A stretch of DNA of 64,000 nucleotides from Azolla pinnata (GCA_037176905.1 JBBBWG010031642.1:54330-118329), one strand, 5' to 3'; shown: positions 48,601-61,066, counted from the first letter of the stretch. Notes: generated by a model not told the origin, from the letters alone. Translations and numbers: made by a program.

Positions 48601-51600
48601 GCTTGAAGCTTTTGCAGTGCTTGAAAAAGACACAGCAGCCAAGGATGTGGTGAGAAAGAAAGTTAGTGAATCTACCAGTAGGTTGCTTCAGGATGCAGTG
48701 AAGGCAGCAAAAGAAGCTGAAGGTTTTGCTGAGGCTGCAAGAAAAGCTGCGGATGATTCTCTTAATGCAAAGTTGCATGCTGAAGAAGCTGCTTCTAATG
48801 TTTCTACTACCATTCAAGCCAGGGAAGAAGCATATGATGCCGCTATGACAGCAAAAGAATCGATGACCAAGGCCTGTGCAGCTGCTCAAAGAGCTCACGT
48901 TGCAGCAGAAAGTGCATCAGTAAATGTGGCAGAAATGACTAATAACGTTGAAAGCACTGACAAGAACTTCTTGAAAGAGAAAGTTTTGAGCTTATCAAAA
49001 CAACCAATGAAGGTGGAAATGAACTACAAATTAAAAATTTAAGAGGTTATATGTTCTATGTAAGTTTTAATGTGGACATTGTTTGCAATTTTTTCAGTCT
49101 CAAAATGAAGTTGAAATAAAAGACAACAGGCAGGAAAATGATATACAAACAGTCGAAATGGATCAAACCCTCTCTGGTAAATATATTACCGTACTCAAAT
49201 AAACTGTTTCTTGAGAAAAGTAGTCACTAAAGACGGAGTAGTTTTATGGAGCTCTTTCCCTTTAAGGAATTTTTGACATTCATTTAGCATAAAGGAACAG
49301 TAGTTCATGATTGAATGGAAGTTATAAATTAGCTGTTCATTCTCTCATGTTTCATTGCAGAAAATTTATGTATACGATGGCAAGCTATAGAAGCAACTTA
49401 CTTGCAAAAGCTGAAAGAGCTTTTTGGTAATCTATCGGTGGAAAGGCAAGAGACTCAGAAAACATTGAAGGAGGTGGTATTCTCAGAGGAATTTTAAAAT
49501 TCATATTCATCTTATTGCTTGTAGAGTTAAAACACCTGATACATTTTACCAGGTCAAGGACTCCGTCATTGCATATTTAAAGAAACCAGATGAAAGGCAG
49601 AATTATGTTGATGATTTTCAAGTAAGATCTCGTTCCAGGACTTTGATAGCATATTGTTGATAAGCCTTCTTAGTTGCAATTATTTAAAAACATTTGACAT
49701 AACTGAAATTGACGGCTATGTCATGGAGTGCACAGGGAAAATACTATAGGGTTGTGATAACGTATTGTTAAGCCTTCTTAGTTATTATTTTGAAAAGTTT
49801 TACATAACCTGTAATGTAAGGCAACGTTATGGAACACAGGGGAAATACAATAGGGTTGATGCTTCTCAAAGATCAACACCAAAGATGCAAAAGCAACTGC
49901 AAAAGAAGGCAGAAGATTTGTTTTCAAAACTCCACTCTATATGTGAAGATTTTTTTAAGGTGCGTCACTATGTACGTAAGAATGACCGCTAAAGACTAAT
50001 TTATAAATATGCCGACTTTGAAGATATCTAGGCCGAAATGAGAGCTAGTCTGCCATCTCATAGGAGGATTGCTCAACACGCAAGTAGATTGATAATAAAT
50101 CTTCTTCAAAAGGCTCAACTTGATTTCATTAGATGCATTTCTTATGCCCTGCTAGATGTGGATACAGGCATGAAAATTTTGATGGCTACATACCCTAAAG
50201 TCAGTCCCGTTCAAGTTGTTAACTACATCACAACTGATTTCCGTATGGCATTCTTGGAAAACACTGTGCTTACCCTACATATCTGATGTTTCCCCTACCT
50301 CCGTCTTAAGGTTTATTAAATTTAGTGATCATCATTGTAAATGTGCAAAAGTGATAGCGGTCTATCTTCTGCAGTTTAGAGTTCATGTCAGGTTTGACTC
50401 CTAGATTTGATTGAACTATAGAGGACCATCTAACAACTCAGGTTTTTGAGTGATACTTTGGCTATGTTTTGCAAGTGTTCTGATGTTCCTAACTTTTTTT
50501 GCAGTGGATTAGAGAACTTTTGGTAAATAGACAAAAATGTATTGTTGAATGCACCGACCTTGAAGGAATTAGCTTTTTACAAATGGGCTGAATGTTAAAA
50601 ACCTTTCATGGAACTTGCATTGCCATTTCGGGCATTTAATTCATGGTTAATGTTATCTATTAGGTTGCAGTAACAACTTGCAAAACAAGTTTGACAGAAT
50701 GGACGAATAAAAGATTGGAAGCCATCTTGCTGGTTTTCACCAGATTGATAGAAATTGAGGTGATTATCTTAAATCAATTTACTGACTTCGCAGCAGCATC
50801 ATGTAAGGCTTAGTAAAAGTAGAACTTTGCAGCTGACTGGAATATGATTCTCATTTCATATAAAAGAAAAGGAGTAATCCACCACTTCCAGCACGAACAA
50901 CGTTCTTCCTACTAAAAGGAATCAGATTAGCTCTCAAGTCTACACCTTTTTCATACGTAATGCTTATAAAAGAAGACAAGATATTATCACTCTCTTCAAA
51001 TTATCTCCAAATAATTGGGAAGAATGAATAAATGAACGAGCTAGTTACTCTAAACAAGGCACAAGGTACAAAAATATTTGGGAAATCTGTGTTTGTGCTG
51101 GGATAGTTAAAGAAAATAGCAAAAGTGTACTGGACTGTGCAAAGGGTTTGACCATTTGTTGAAATACCAAGTTGGGGCAGGCGAATAGATTGAGCAGCTA
51201 CTTTTTAAAGGGGTTTTGTCTCCCTGAAAATCATCACTATCAATGCAAATTGATTAAAGAGAGATCCCTCACTAAAGGATTCCAGTTCCTTGGAAAACCT
51301 ACAAAAGTACTGAGATTTTGTATTTCTTAAACTTCAGATTTATGACAATCATTGTTTGTTTTTATATTTGGGTGTAAATGTCAGATAGCCTATGACGACC
51401 CATTGTCGAATGTGAATATCTGCAGTTTGAAAGCTGCCTCCATACATGTTGCTTAGTATTTCAAAGATCCTATGCCAATCATTGTTTGTTTTTATATTTG
51501 GGTGTAAATGTCAGATAACCTATGACGACCCATTGTCAAATGTGAATATCTGCAGTTTGAAAGGTTCCTCCATACATGTTGCTTAGTCCACGAATATTAT

Positions 51601-54600
51601 TTCAAAGAACCTACTGAATCCATTAAAGAAAAGTTTAACAATCTGGCAGCCTTGTCAAGTTCTGGCAAACAATCAAAGCTATTGTCAATGCCAGGATGGC
51701 TTCCAAACATTTCGGAGAGCCTTCCTCAACTTTATCAGGCAAGTGATTTTCGTTGATATAAAGCACAATATCTGCTCTTTTCCATGATGTTTGTTTGATT
51801 TTAAACTTAATTCTTCATTGTATGATCTCCAACCTTTCAATTAGAAGATGAAACACTTTCCAAAAGATGATTGTTCAGGATTCATATAGCTGTGTCCACT
51901 AGAAGCTTTAAAGCATAAAAATCAAGGTCATTAGTTGTTCGAATTAATTGGACCCAAGGACATATTAGGGGAGGTATATGGACCTTGGTAGATTAATTGC
52001 TGTTTTATGGTTTGTACTTATTATCCTTTCTATTAGTAGAAAATTCACCAAATTTGGTGGTTGAAATGTGTAGCTGATATTCATTCTGGCATGCAAAATT
52101 TCCAGGAGCATTTCAGCATTTCATTGTAGCAACTCAGTGGATAATAACGTAGAAAGATGGATATATTGATGTGTCTTAAAGCTGACCATGGCCTAGAAGA
52201 ACTGGCAAAGGTTATAATTGTATCTTAATGAATCGTCCAATAGCAAAAGGAAATAAATACGAAAATGTCTTTCTACATTAGCTTCTGAAAGCTATCAATG
52301 CTTTGACATGTCCTTGTGAATCATGATTAACCAAGTGTCATGTGTGTCCCCTGCTGTGGTTATGTTTTTGTTCGTCAAAGTTCTAGCAAGAAAATCACCA
52401 GATTCAGAATGGATTCGGATTTGCCCAGCTTTCAAATTGTCTAAGTGCTTAGCTTTGAGATTCTTTGGTTTCTTAAGAAGATGTACCTGTTTATTTGTAT
52501 ATATTTTATTTGGATTCTTTAAAGCAAGATCTCAAGACGTGTCACTTGATTTTATTTTGGCTTTTCGTAGATCTAAACTTTTTGCTTTCTTCATGGTTTA
52601 TATAGGTCAGTATGGTCTCTTAAAGACATAATATTTAGACGGTTGCACTGATTGATGCTATCAAATATTTATTATAGGTTCTATGTCAAGCAATTATCTC
52701 TATAGATTCTGTAGTCAAAGTCACAACTGAACCACAAACTGCCAACTCTAGTTTAAAAAGTTCATCAAAACAAACAAAGGAAACAAAGAAAACAAATCCG
52801 AAAGAGCAGACAAAATCAGAAGAGCGAGATAATGCATTGAGAGCTATTCAAGATGAAAGACAAATTCTGCTTTCGCGGTTTGAAAGAATAGGTCTCTTTT
52901 TGACTGCTTATTTCGTGCACATATCATCTTGTCTTTTATTTTCCTCTCTGTTTGTAACTTTTGATAATGTACAATAACAATCCATTAGTCTGAATGTTTT
53001 TGTATTTTTTATTGACATCAATGCTATACCATACAGCCATTTGTAATGTTGAGTAAGAGTCAGGCACTTTTTTAGTTGGGGTAAAACTTCGTCTAATAAG
53101 ATTTTATTGACAAAAGTAGGATTTGGAAACACCCTGGAAAGGTGTTGCTGCTCTTACAGTCCATTGAAAATTGAGAACTGCTATGAGGGGGCAATGCAGT
53201 GAGTGCCACCTGTGCTCATGAAAGCCTGGGGGGTAAGCCAGTCTTAGAGTTGAATGCTGTTAAAGCACTACTCTGTATCAATTTAAGGTGCTAGGTGGAG
53301 GTCAAAAGAGTTTTATGCGCTTCAAATAATGATTGCTTATTTGGACGTGTATTCCATGTGGGGCTCTTAATAAACATCAATGTATTTTAAGGAACATTAA
53401 TATACTTAAGTGATGCTTAGTTTTTTTTTGCAAATGTTTTTCCTAAGATTAAAAATGTGCGTTTTAAAATGAACCATGATGAATAATGTACCTTTTTGTT
53501 TCTAATCTAAATTTACAAATCATTGTGCATTTTCAGTGAGCAAGGCTTGTAGTCATGTATCTAATCTGGATGCTTTAGTTGAAGGAGCAAAAAACCAGAT
53601 GCAAATCTGGATAGATAAATCACATAAGGTAACTTACCATCAATCTCATAGCTAATTTACGTCATGACCTACAAGAAGATTTTAGTGAAGTCAACATTGT
53701 TATCAATCCTCCTATTCCATAACAGATTTGTTTTCTTTTTCACAGACAAAATTGTCTGTAACTGAAGAAGTAATCAACATTGTAGAAGAGGCGATTGTAG
53801 AGAGTATCCCTCTTTGGTACTATTTACCATTGGAAGGAGAAAACTTTACCATTGATGAGACTCGAATCCTGTTGGTAACTACAATTTACAGCTACTATGT
53901 ATTTGTTAGCAGTTTGTAGGAAAGTGCACACACCAAAAACTTGTTTTTAAAAGTTTTAAGGATTATTCTGAAATTACGTGCTATGAGTTTGTAGATAAAT
54001 GCTAGCATGAAAAACTATGAGTGTTCTCAAATATTTGTGGATTATTCTAAATTTGTGTACTATGAGTGTTTTTAACTTCTTAAAATCTCACCATATGCAT
54101 TTCAGAACCTTGGAGATTGTTCCTTTTGTTACCCATTTCTCTGTCCTAATGTTCGTATTAAATATGTAAAATTGATACTAATGTACTAACGGATTTGAAA
54201 AAAAAAGGTTCGGTAAGGCCTAGGATAGTTTTTTCTGTCACATGATAAAGAAAGTATTTTAAATAATGATTGTTCTGAATATGAATGGCAGGAGACATCA
54301 CAACCTACAGGAATACATCCTCTACCTAGTCTTGCTACTTACCATCTTCAAGTGCTTCAGGAGCTTCTCAAAGCATTTCAAGAAAATTCCATAAAAGGTT
54401 TTCCTGGAAATCTTATGAAATAAAATTCCATTTACTATATTTCATGGTGTGGTTGTACGTCTCTGAAAAATGTGAATAAATTATTCATGTATATACTCAC
54501 ATATCAATTTAATGATGTTTGTGACTGCAACTTTAAACATAATCCCTTTCTTGAAAAGATTAAAGCAAATTATTGAAAGCCTACTACTCCAGAAAGTGAA

Positions 54601-57318
54601 ATATATCCAAACTAGTAGTTCATCATAAAATATGCATGTCAAGGTGGGAAACGAACAGCTTATTATTCGAGAACAGTATTCCAGCCAACAATCAATCTTT
54701 TTTCAAATCGCATCCAATTTTTTGAGATTGTTGGAGATCTAAATATTTTCTTGTCACCGGCATCTCTCTAACACATATGTGCTGTTATTTTCAGGTTATG
54801 TTTCAATAGAAAAGGCTGTAGAATCAATTAATAAAGTTATTGAATCTGTGCATTCTGCTTGCAAGAATGACCCTACAGCCGCTACAATTCCACGAATGCC
54901 TGGTACCAAACATAGACCAGGTGGTCCTTTCGAGATATGGAGAGACTATTCAAAACTACTACTGAAGGTACATTCATATAACTATCACCTTCATTTGTCA
55001 AGTTTCTATGGCTAAGCGAATTTGCTTTGGCAATGTCTCAGATGACCTCCACAACGGCATCAGGCATAGTTGATTGGCGATGCCTCCTTGTTTCCTTCAT
55101 GGATGTTCACTATCACAGTTTTATCTCAACTGCCGGTGTTAATGATATTGTCAAAGCTTACCTAGGTATCAGTTATACCCTTCAATAACTCAGTTTTACT
55201 AGAAATAGGTTAGCTTGGGATATGTGCACAGAATGCTGGCCTTGTGTACCACATTATTATCAATCATACACAGCATTCACTTAATAGTTTAAAAATTTAC
55301 AGTTGATTTAGCTGCACATTGGTCTTCTCATTATAAATTCATCAATGAACATCACGTTATGTGTCACCTAAGGATCTGTTTATCCTAAACTAGGAAGTTG
55401 ACCTGCCAGAAAGAAGTTCCCTAGAAAGTAGTCTGTCAGAAGTCCTTTATTATTCAAACCGGAATGCATGTTAACTGAACACAATCGAATACATTTAAAC
55501 ATGTGTAGATCGATCATTCATACCCTAACCATACCTTTGGTGAAGATTATGCGGCAATGGGTAATTGACCCTTGTTACACGGGGTGAGTAACAGTGCAAC
55601 CCTCTGACAAGATGATATTGACTTAATCTTTCAGCAATGATATTAATGCATTGAGAGCCTGATGCCACTGCTAGTCTACAGAATAGAGGATGCTCTGACC
55701 TAAAACTGGGATCATAATAGCAAAATCATCTTCTGATGAAGTAGAGAAATTGCTGAAAGCATTAACGTAACTGGCCATGTCTCCACCATCTTGCTAGACT
55801 GTTTCGAGAACTTTTAATTTATATGCACAGTGGTGATACATTTTATTAACAACCGAACATCCTGATCTTCAGCACTGCAAGAAGCGAGTAATGGAAGTGA
55901 TGGTTACCTTGACCTCAGTCAATATCTAAGTGTTAAGCTTTGGTTTGACTCAGGTATTTTTATATAGAGTTTGACGTTGTATTTGAAAGGGTAACAACTT
56001 TTGTGCTCCCGCTATGTTCATCTTTGTCTGTCCTAAACCAGATGATGGATCTGATGCCGGGGCAGAGGTTAAGACGTTATTGTATACTATGCTCGATACG
56101 GGAAGTGGTATGTCGTGGAAAAGCTTACTTCTTTATCTTTGCAAAGATGCCGATACAGAAATAGCTTTAAAGAAGGTCCATGCTGCCTTGACAGGATGCT
56201 CGTAAGATACTTGCAGTTTGTCTCACAAATGAAATGATAAATTAGTTCTCCTCAAAATGTAAAAACAGTCTGGATGATTTACAGGTCTGAGAGTGTATCT
56301 CTCTCGTCGGTTGAATTGCTGCAAGCCATCTATCCCAGTGGGATTGAAGGTGCTTTGGAAACAGGATGCCAGATCTGTTCTCTCGATGACATAGAGGTAC
56401 AAAGCCCTTATATCTAATCTTAAAATTTCTCATCAGGAAACCTTATATCTAATCTATAGATTACGAATGCTTCAAATATTAACTTGCCATCATGCATTTC
56501 ATACTTCCAGATCTTGTAGTTTCGAATTTTCACACACTTCTGTGGTTTTGATGTTTTTCAAATTCTAGTAAATGGTAATAGATGTATAGCAAAATTGTGA
56601 GACGTGGCTTGGATTCACATATAATGATCCGAGTATTTTGTGTGCATAGCTTAGAGTTTGACGATATACTATTCTCCTGCAGAAGATGATGGGTGCATCG
56701 CAAACTACAAAGAAAACAGATTTGGGTGCAAGTGAAACCAGCAAAGCATTAGAATACGTCGAAGATGATGAGAGCGAACTTTATGAAAATCATCAGGATG
56801 AATCCAACACAGCTCCAAATAGTATTGATGCACAGTGGGGATCCAAGGTCAGCCAACATAGCAGATCGTCCTATACATCAGTACAGTCTGATACCCAAAA
56901 AGCAGAAGTCAGTTCCTGCATCAACCAAGACATCTGGACGGAGTCGAGGCACGAAGAGGGCTTGATGCCGACCTTAACAGTACCATCCAGTGAACTACCG
57001 AGTGCTTACGGAAGTACAACGCTCTCTGATATTAGCAATGTTTCAATGAGCGGTTCTGACAAAGCGGGTGGAGAGACGAACGAGGATCAGTATTCAACCG
57101 AGCTCAGTGAGAATGCGTTGGCCACCATGAAAGATTTCTTGGTTGCATGCGACGAAGCATTGAAGAATGCGGATGAGGAGGTGAGCAACATGGAGAGATC
57201 AGTGGAAGATCCTGTTCCTGTTGGAGTACAAGTGTTGCTTGCTTCTGATATCTCTCCCATTCTCAGAGCCAGGTTTGCCACCGATAGTGTTCTATCCATC
57301 CCCATGTCTATAGTTTGA
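39617..57318 (+). CDS. CPC1: Flagellar central-pair protein CPC1/SPEF2 with adenylate-kinase-like domain
   Basis: About 33 exons, 1841 residues in my model. Exon starts: 39617, 41460, 41785, 42107, 42404, 42862, 43280, 43437, 43984, 45072, 45244, 45358, 45584, 45726, 47481, 48259, 49098, 49361, 49553, 49840, 50032, 50664, 51556, 52678, 53537, 53746, 54292, 54795, 55042, 55873, 56042, 56285, 56683. Every junction keeps phase. CPC1 (Chlamydomonas) and SPEF2/KPL2 (animals) sit on the C1 microtubule of the axonemal central pair and are needed for normal beating. Visible parts: coiled coil 195-316; WEWKRLFVKGAVQP near 353; P-loop GGPFTGKT (435-443); GFILDGFP near 606; lid-like VVDPKSGTLYHL near 686; an Ala-rich coiled coil about 775-945; PGTKHRPGGPFEIWRDY near 1450; acidic/Ser C-terminus. 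No N-terminal CH domain is seen. One intron uses a GC donor (51739). A micro-exon at 50505-50522 is possible. Confidence 0.88.
40516..41070 (-). other. Long antisense open frame inside CPC1 intron 1, internally repeated
   Basis: About 184 codons open on the minus strand, without an ATG at the upstream edge; an acceptor-like CAACTTGCAG precedes it. The translated frame contains a degenerate duplication: HTHKYSKDFIV...NTTTVP and HTHGYSNDLIL...NTTIMA, each followed by an aromatic/Glu-rich segment and FQR or FSER. I do not recognise a family. It may be an exon of a nested gene, a decayed mobile element, or simply a degenerate repeat of about 120-140 bp that happens to be open. Confidence 0.35.
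50505..50522 (+). other. Possible 18-base micro-exon of CPC1
   Basis: TTTTTTTGCAG precedes an 18-base segment coding WIRELL and ending at a GTAAAT donor, phase 0 on both sides, so inclusion or skipping keeps the frame between the exons ending 50199 and starting 50664. Predicted from splice signals only. Confidence 0.4.
51341..51600 (+). repeat. Tandem duplication of the 3' splice region and start of a CPC1 exon
   Basis: About 120-130 bases occur twice in a row. Both copies contain TTTGGGTGTAAATGTCAGAT and the acceptor ATATCTGCAG|TTTGAAAG, then CCTCCATACATGTTGCTTAG. The downstream copy leads into the real exon (51556-51738). The upstream copy carries only the beginning of the exon and then jumps to the next repeat, so it is a decoy acceptor without a proper exon end. 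Confidence 0.9.
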
Positions 57319-57817
57319 AATACAGCAGTAGTTGACAACCGAATGGATTCCCTGTTATTTCCTCCCGACTGTCCCAGCAGTTACTATTACTGTTGATCGA
57401 CAAACGGAAAGTTTCCCCATTGTTTTCTTGATTGTTGCGGCAGTTAATATGGCTATACCAGTGAATGCCAAGTTATACATGACTGCTAATTATATCAATC
57501 TGGCTTGTGTAATGATTAGATAGTACGCACTGATTTTCTGGTCACTAGACTATTGCAGATATGAGATCCGACATCTTACAGAAATTTATTATAATTGACA
57601 TGAAGTGTTTGTGTATAACAAGATGTCCAATTGCCTTCGGGTGATTATCGAAAGTAATAACTAATAGTGGTATCCCCCTTACAAAGAAAAAAAATAGCTC
57701 ATTAAAATGTGATGCATGGCAGTTGAGGTTATGATTATGATCATAGTACAATAAATTCATCAAAACGAATGAGAACAATCACATACCCCATCTGGAAACT
57801 TACCATTAGTTTGTGGG
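57319..57817. other. Convergent spacer between CPC1 and the small gene
   Basis: Short AT-rich stretch that should hold the 3' untranslated regions of both genes. No other feature seen. Confidence 0.6.
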
Positions 57818-58849
57818 TCATTTCTTCTTGTTCTTCTTTTGCTTCTCCATTAGGCCTATCTTATACCTCTCGTTCAATTCATGGATTTTGTCTCTCATCA
57901 TAGCATCGGCTTCCACCATCTATGAAGCAGAACCATGATTCGATTCCATGCAGAGGACATGTCAAACGTGAATAGAGCCTTTGCTTAACATAAAGCCATT
58001 TACAATTTCACAAGGGTCGAAAGGCAGTGTGGAGTTTTTGAGTTTTTACATTATTGAAGGCATCGACATCTTTCCATACATTCACGGCCTTGGAGCATGG
58101 CTCAAACCTGTTGAGTTTAGCATGAGCTAGTTGCGATCAGCGGGTCCTGATATGCACACTCTCTGATTGGAATTTAGTGACTTGAGGTAGATTCCATCTT
58201 ACTTATCCTTCTCTAATGGCGAGCGATATCCACATCGATAATCGACCCACAAGGTGCCTTCACCTTCATCACCTGCTGACCGTCTACCCCAAAGCAGCAG
58301 ATGCTTAGAATCCATTGTAGTTGCAGAGTGCCAATGAGGCACAAATAAAACCCTAGACTTTAGACCCTAAACCCTGAATAAAACCCTAGACTTTAGAATC
58401 CATGATGCCTGGAGTTTGTTTGTCCGGCCTGTAAGGTAACAATGTCTTCCTGACACTGACTGACTAAGGCTGTTTCTGAAGATCACAACGCATGTAATTC
58501 CACAAATGTGTCTGTTTTTCTTCTTCTTTTATGTTTTCCTTCTTGTTTTGATGGAGAAAAGGAGATGCAATGGAGTTGCGACGGCAGCGCCGCATACGTA
58601 CTTCACGCCGACGACCGATGGAGTCATTCCCAGAAATGTTCTGACGAGGGCACCTTTAGCCTGCAAAGGAAGGAGAAAAGAGAGAGAGAGAGAGAGAGAC
58701 GAGAGCTGCATTCACGTCTGATGAAAGGGCCCATCCTGGATCACAGGAAACAACCATGTTGAGTCGCTTACGGCCACCCCAAAGGCGTCGAGGCTGTGCT
58801 GGTCGGTGAAGAAGGCCGGGCTCTTCTTCTTCCCTCCGGCCTTCGGCAT
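57818..58849 (-). CDS. Unrecognised 80-residue protein, three exons
   Basis: Minus-strand model: 58849-58772 (26 codons), 58660-58598 (21 codons), 57919-57818 (33 codons plus TGA), all joined in phase 0. Donors are GCC|GTAAGC and TAC|GTATGC; acceptors TTTGCAG|GC and CTTCATAG|AT. The protein starts MPKAGGKKKSPAFFTDQHSL, has a middle part AKGALVRTFLGMTPSVVGVK, and ends in a charged helix MRDKIHELNERYKIGLMEKQ with a KKNKKK tail. No signal peptide or membrane segment is evident; both ends are lysine-rich, which would suit a nucleolar or ribosome-associated protein, but this is inference only. Splice-signal quality, unbroken frame and the coding-like composition of each short exon support a real gene. 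I do not recognise a named family. An overlapping minus-strand frame (58656-59096) is GC-rich leader or shadow. Confidence 0.72.
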
Positions 58850-59552
58850 TTCCGTCCGTTCCTCCTCCCTCCGCAGCACCTCCTCCTTCTTCTGCTTCTG
58901 CTGCTGATTCTGTTCTTGCTTCTCCTCCGTCTTCTGCTTCTTCTGCCGCTGCCGCTACTGCTTCTTTCTCGTTTCCTTTCCAAATCCCTTTCTGAACCCT
59001 AGACCTTGCCCCGAGCTTGAGAGGAAGCCAGGCCATGGCGTCCCTTCGCCATCGCCATTCGCTCGAACAGGAAGCTTTCAAAACACAAAAACGCAAAAAA
59101 CAAAAAACACAGAAAAGAACAATTGAAGAAAAAAAAAACAGAAAACAGAGATTGCTCGTAGTTTGTGTATTTACAAATATAGCCCCCGTGACCGTAGATG
59201 TGCATATTTACGCACATGCCCTTCATTTGAAGCACTTCTGCCTCCACAGAATGTTTCTTAGGGTTTCTATCAATGGATCTTAGTCATGGAGCAAAATCCT
59301 ATTTGTTTATCCGGCTCCGAACGAAACTACAACAGCAGATTCCCGATTCCGTTCATACGGGCCTGGAACTGGGCTCGATGTCGACGCAAGAACGCCAGTT
59401 GGAAGATCGGATTCGCACGGCTAAATGTTCCAATTATGTAGCATATTGTACGCGCACAATACTTATGCTGTGTGTTTTAAAAGTATTTATTAGTAAAAGG
59501 TTTATAAAGAAAATATTTAGGGTCGATCCAAAGATGCATCCTGTCATTAGTT

Positions 59553-59683
59553 AAAAGAGTCAGCCAATCGATGGTTACATGCCTCCTTAAAAGGATTACT
59601 TGCACTTGGGCAAAAGATATAACAACATGCCTCCCTAAAAGAGTCAGCCAATCGATGGTTACATGCCTCCTTAAAAGAGTCAG
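59553..59683. repeat. Direct repeat of about 42 bp
   Basis: Two copies (from 59553 and 59637) sharing AAAAGAGTCAGCCAATCGAT and the following GGTTACATGCCTCC, separated by about 40 bases that carry a further partial copy (ACATGCCTCCCTAAAA). Confidence 0.88.
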
Positions 59684-60890
59684 ACCACTACTAATCCATT
59701 GAAGGTAGAAGGAGCCATCTCGGAGCTGATATAACACCATTGTGGTTTTGGTATTAACGATTTCCCCTATTCCCAGCACTAGAGAAAATCGTCACTTTTG
59801 TCGATGGAAGAAGCCCCGCTGGTGCTTACTTACCTAACCAAACACGCATGCGGCCGATTTCGCGTCAGTCAGTCTATTTTTTGTTCGCGCTTGCGATCGT
59901 CCTATAGGCTGTAATGACGCTACGAAGGTTAGCGATCGGGGTCAGACGGTCGTTCAGAGCATTGGATTGCAACGAACGAATGAGCTCTGCCTGATCAGAT
60001 TTGTCCGATATTCTCACCAACCTCCACAAAGAAAGAGCAGGAGCGACCACTGGGCATTCAGAATGCAGGCATCAGGGGGTGGGGGGGGGGGAATACATAT
60101 ACTACACAACAAGCATTCAGACAGACGTATCGTACGCGTACAGAATGTGGGCTACGCTGCTGCGTGTCGTAATACGTTCTCAAAGCATGCTCGGTCGTTA
60201 TACAAACGCGAGGATCGGTCGAAACCTACATGCAACGAGGGATGTTTTTTTCCGTGCGTTTCGTCGGGGCGGCATGCGTAGATTAGAGACAAGAAATCTT
60301 GGGTTGTCGTCACAGACTGTTTCGTACGTACGTGCGCGAAATACGCGTACAAGACACAGGAAGACGTTATTACATACGTAAGATGCGGGGCTTCCGCATG
60401 ATGCGGGCGGGGCGGGGGGTTTCACATGCCGTGCACAGGCCCGGACTTTGTCTCGGTTTCTTCACGATGCCCTGCGAGAAACCCACCAGCCACCAGCAGC
60501 AGAAGCAGCACTGCGCTGCCGCCCAAAAGACGGGGCCCTTGCGGGTTTTGCGCCGCTCGGAAAAACCGGCTTTTTTTCCCCGCATCACGGCATCGTTTCC
60601 GAAAGTTGCGGCTTTTCTGCTCCCTTTTCCTCTTGTTTTGCCTTTTCTCGCGAATCCGCATTGAGCAGCTCGAGGGCAAGCCGCGGATCGAACACGACGT
60701 GGACGATATCATTACTGTGTGTGCAACGGTCCGGGGCCTCTGGGTTCAGGGTTTAGAGTTTAGGGCTTTCATTTCACTGTGCTCGCCAGAACATCTGCAA
60801 AACAGATAAGCCGTATCGGAGCTTAGCAGTTCTACTGCTTGCTCAAAATGGGCTCTCATAATCTTTCTTGCTTCCCTTGTTTCTTCGATT

Positions 60891-61016
60891 CTTTGGCATT
60901 GTCTTAGGCTATTCATGTGAGATATTCTCATTTCCCGCTTCTCCTCCCTTCGTCGTCTTCTTTGGCATTGTCTTAGGCTATTCATGTGAGATATTCTCAT
61001 TTCCTGCTTCTCCTTT
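60891..61016. repeat. 69-bp tandem duplication
   Basis: Copies begin at 60891 and 60960 with CTTTGGCATTGTCTTAGGCT, near identical except at the 3' end. Confidence 0.9.
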
Positions 61017-61066
61017 CTGTACGCGATTCATTCATGGTGCACTTATGCATGTCGCCGATTCCATGA

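Larger units (their letters stand above)
58850..61066. other. Spacer rich in simple repeats, no supported gene
   Basis: The first 200 bases are the CTTCTGCT-rich leader/promoter of the small gene. Around 60060-60700 the sequence is GC-rich with poly-G (60075-60090) and overlapping open frames on both strands (for example 60299-60664 + and 60422-60712 -) that lack recognisable domains. Duplicated segments lie at 59553-59683 and 60891-61016. AAACCCTAGACTTTAGA is repeated at about 58349 and 58381. Confidence 0.45.

Noticed and set aside
60299-60712. ORFs on both strands in a GC-rich block, one with a leucine-rich hydrophobic run
   Set aside because: Open frames on both strands follow from GC richness; no domain or splice structure supports a gene.
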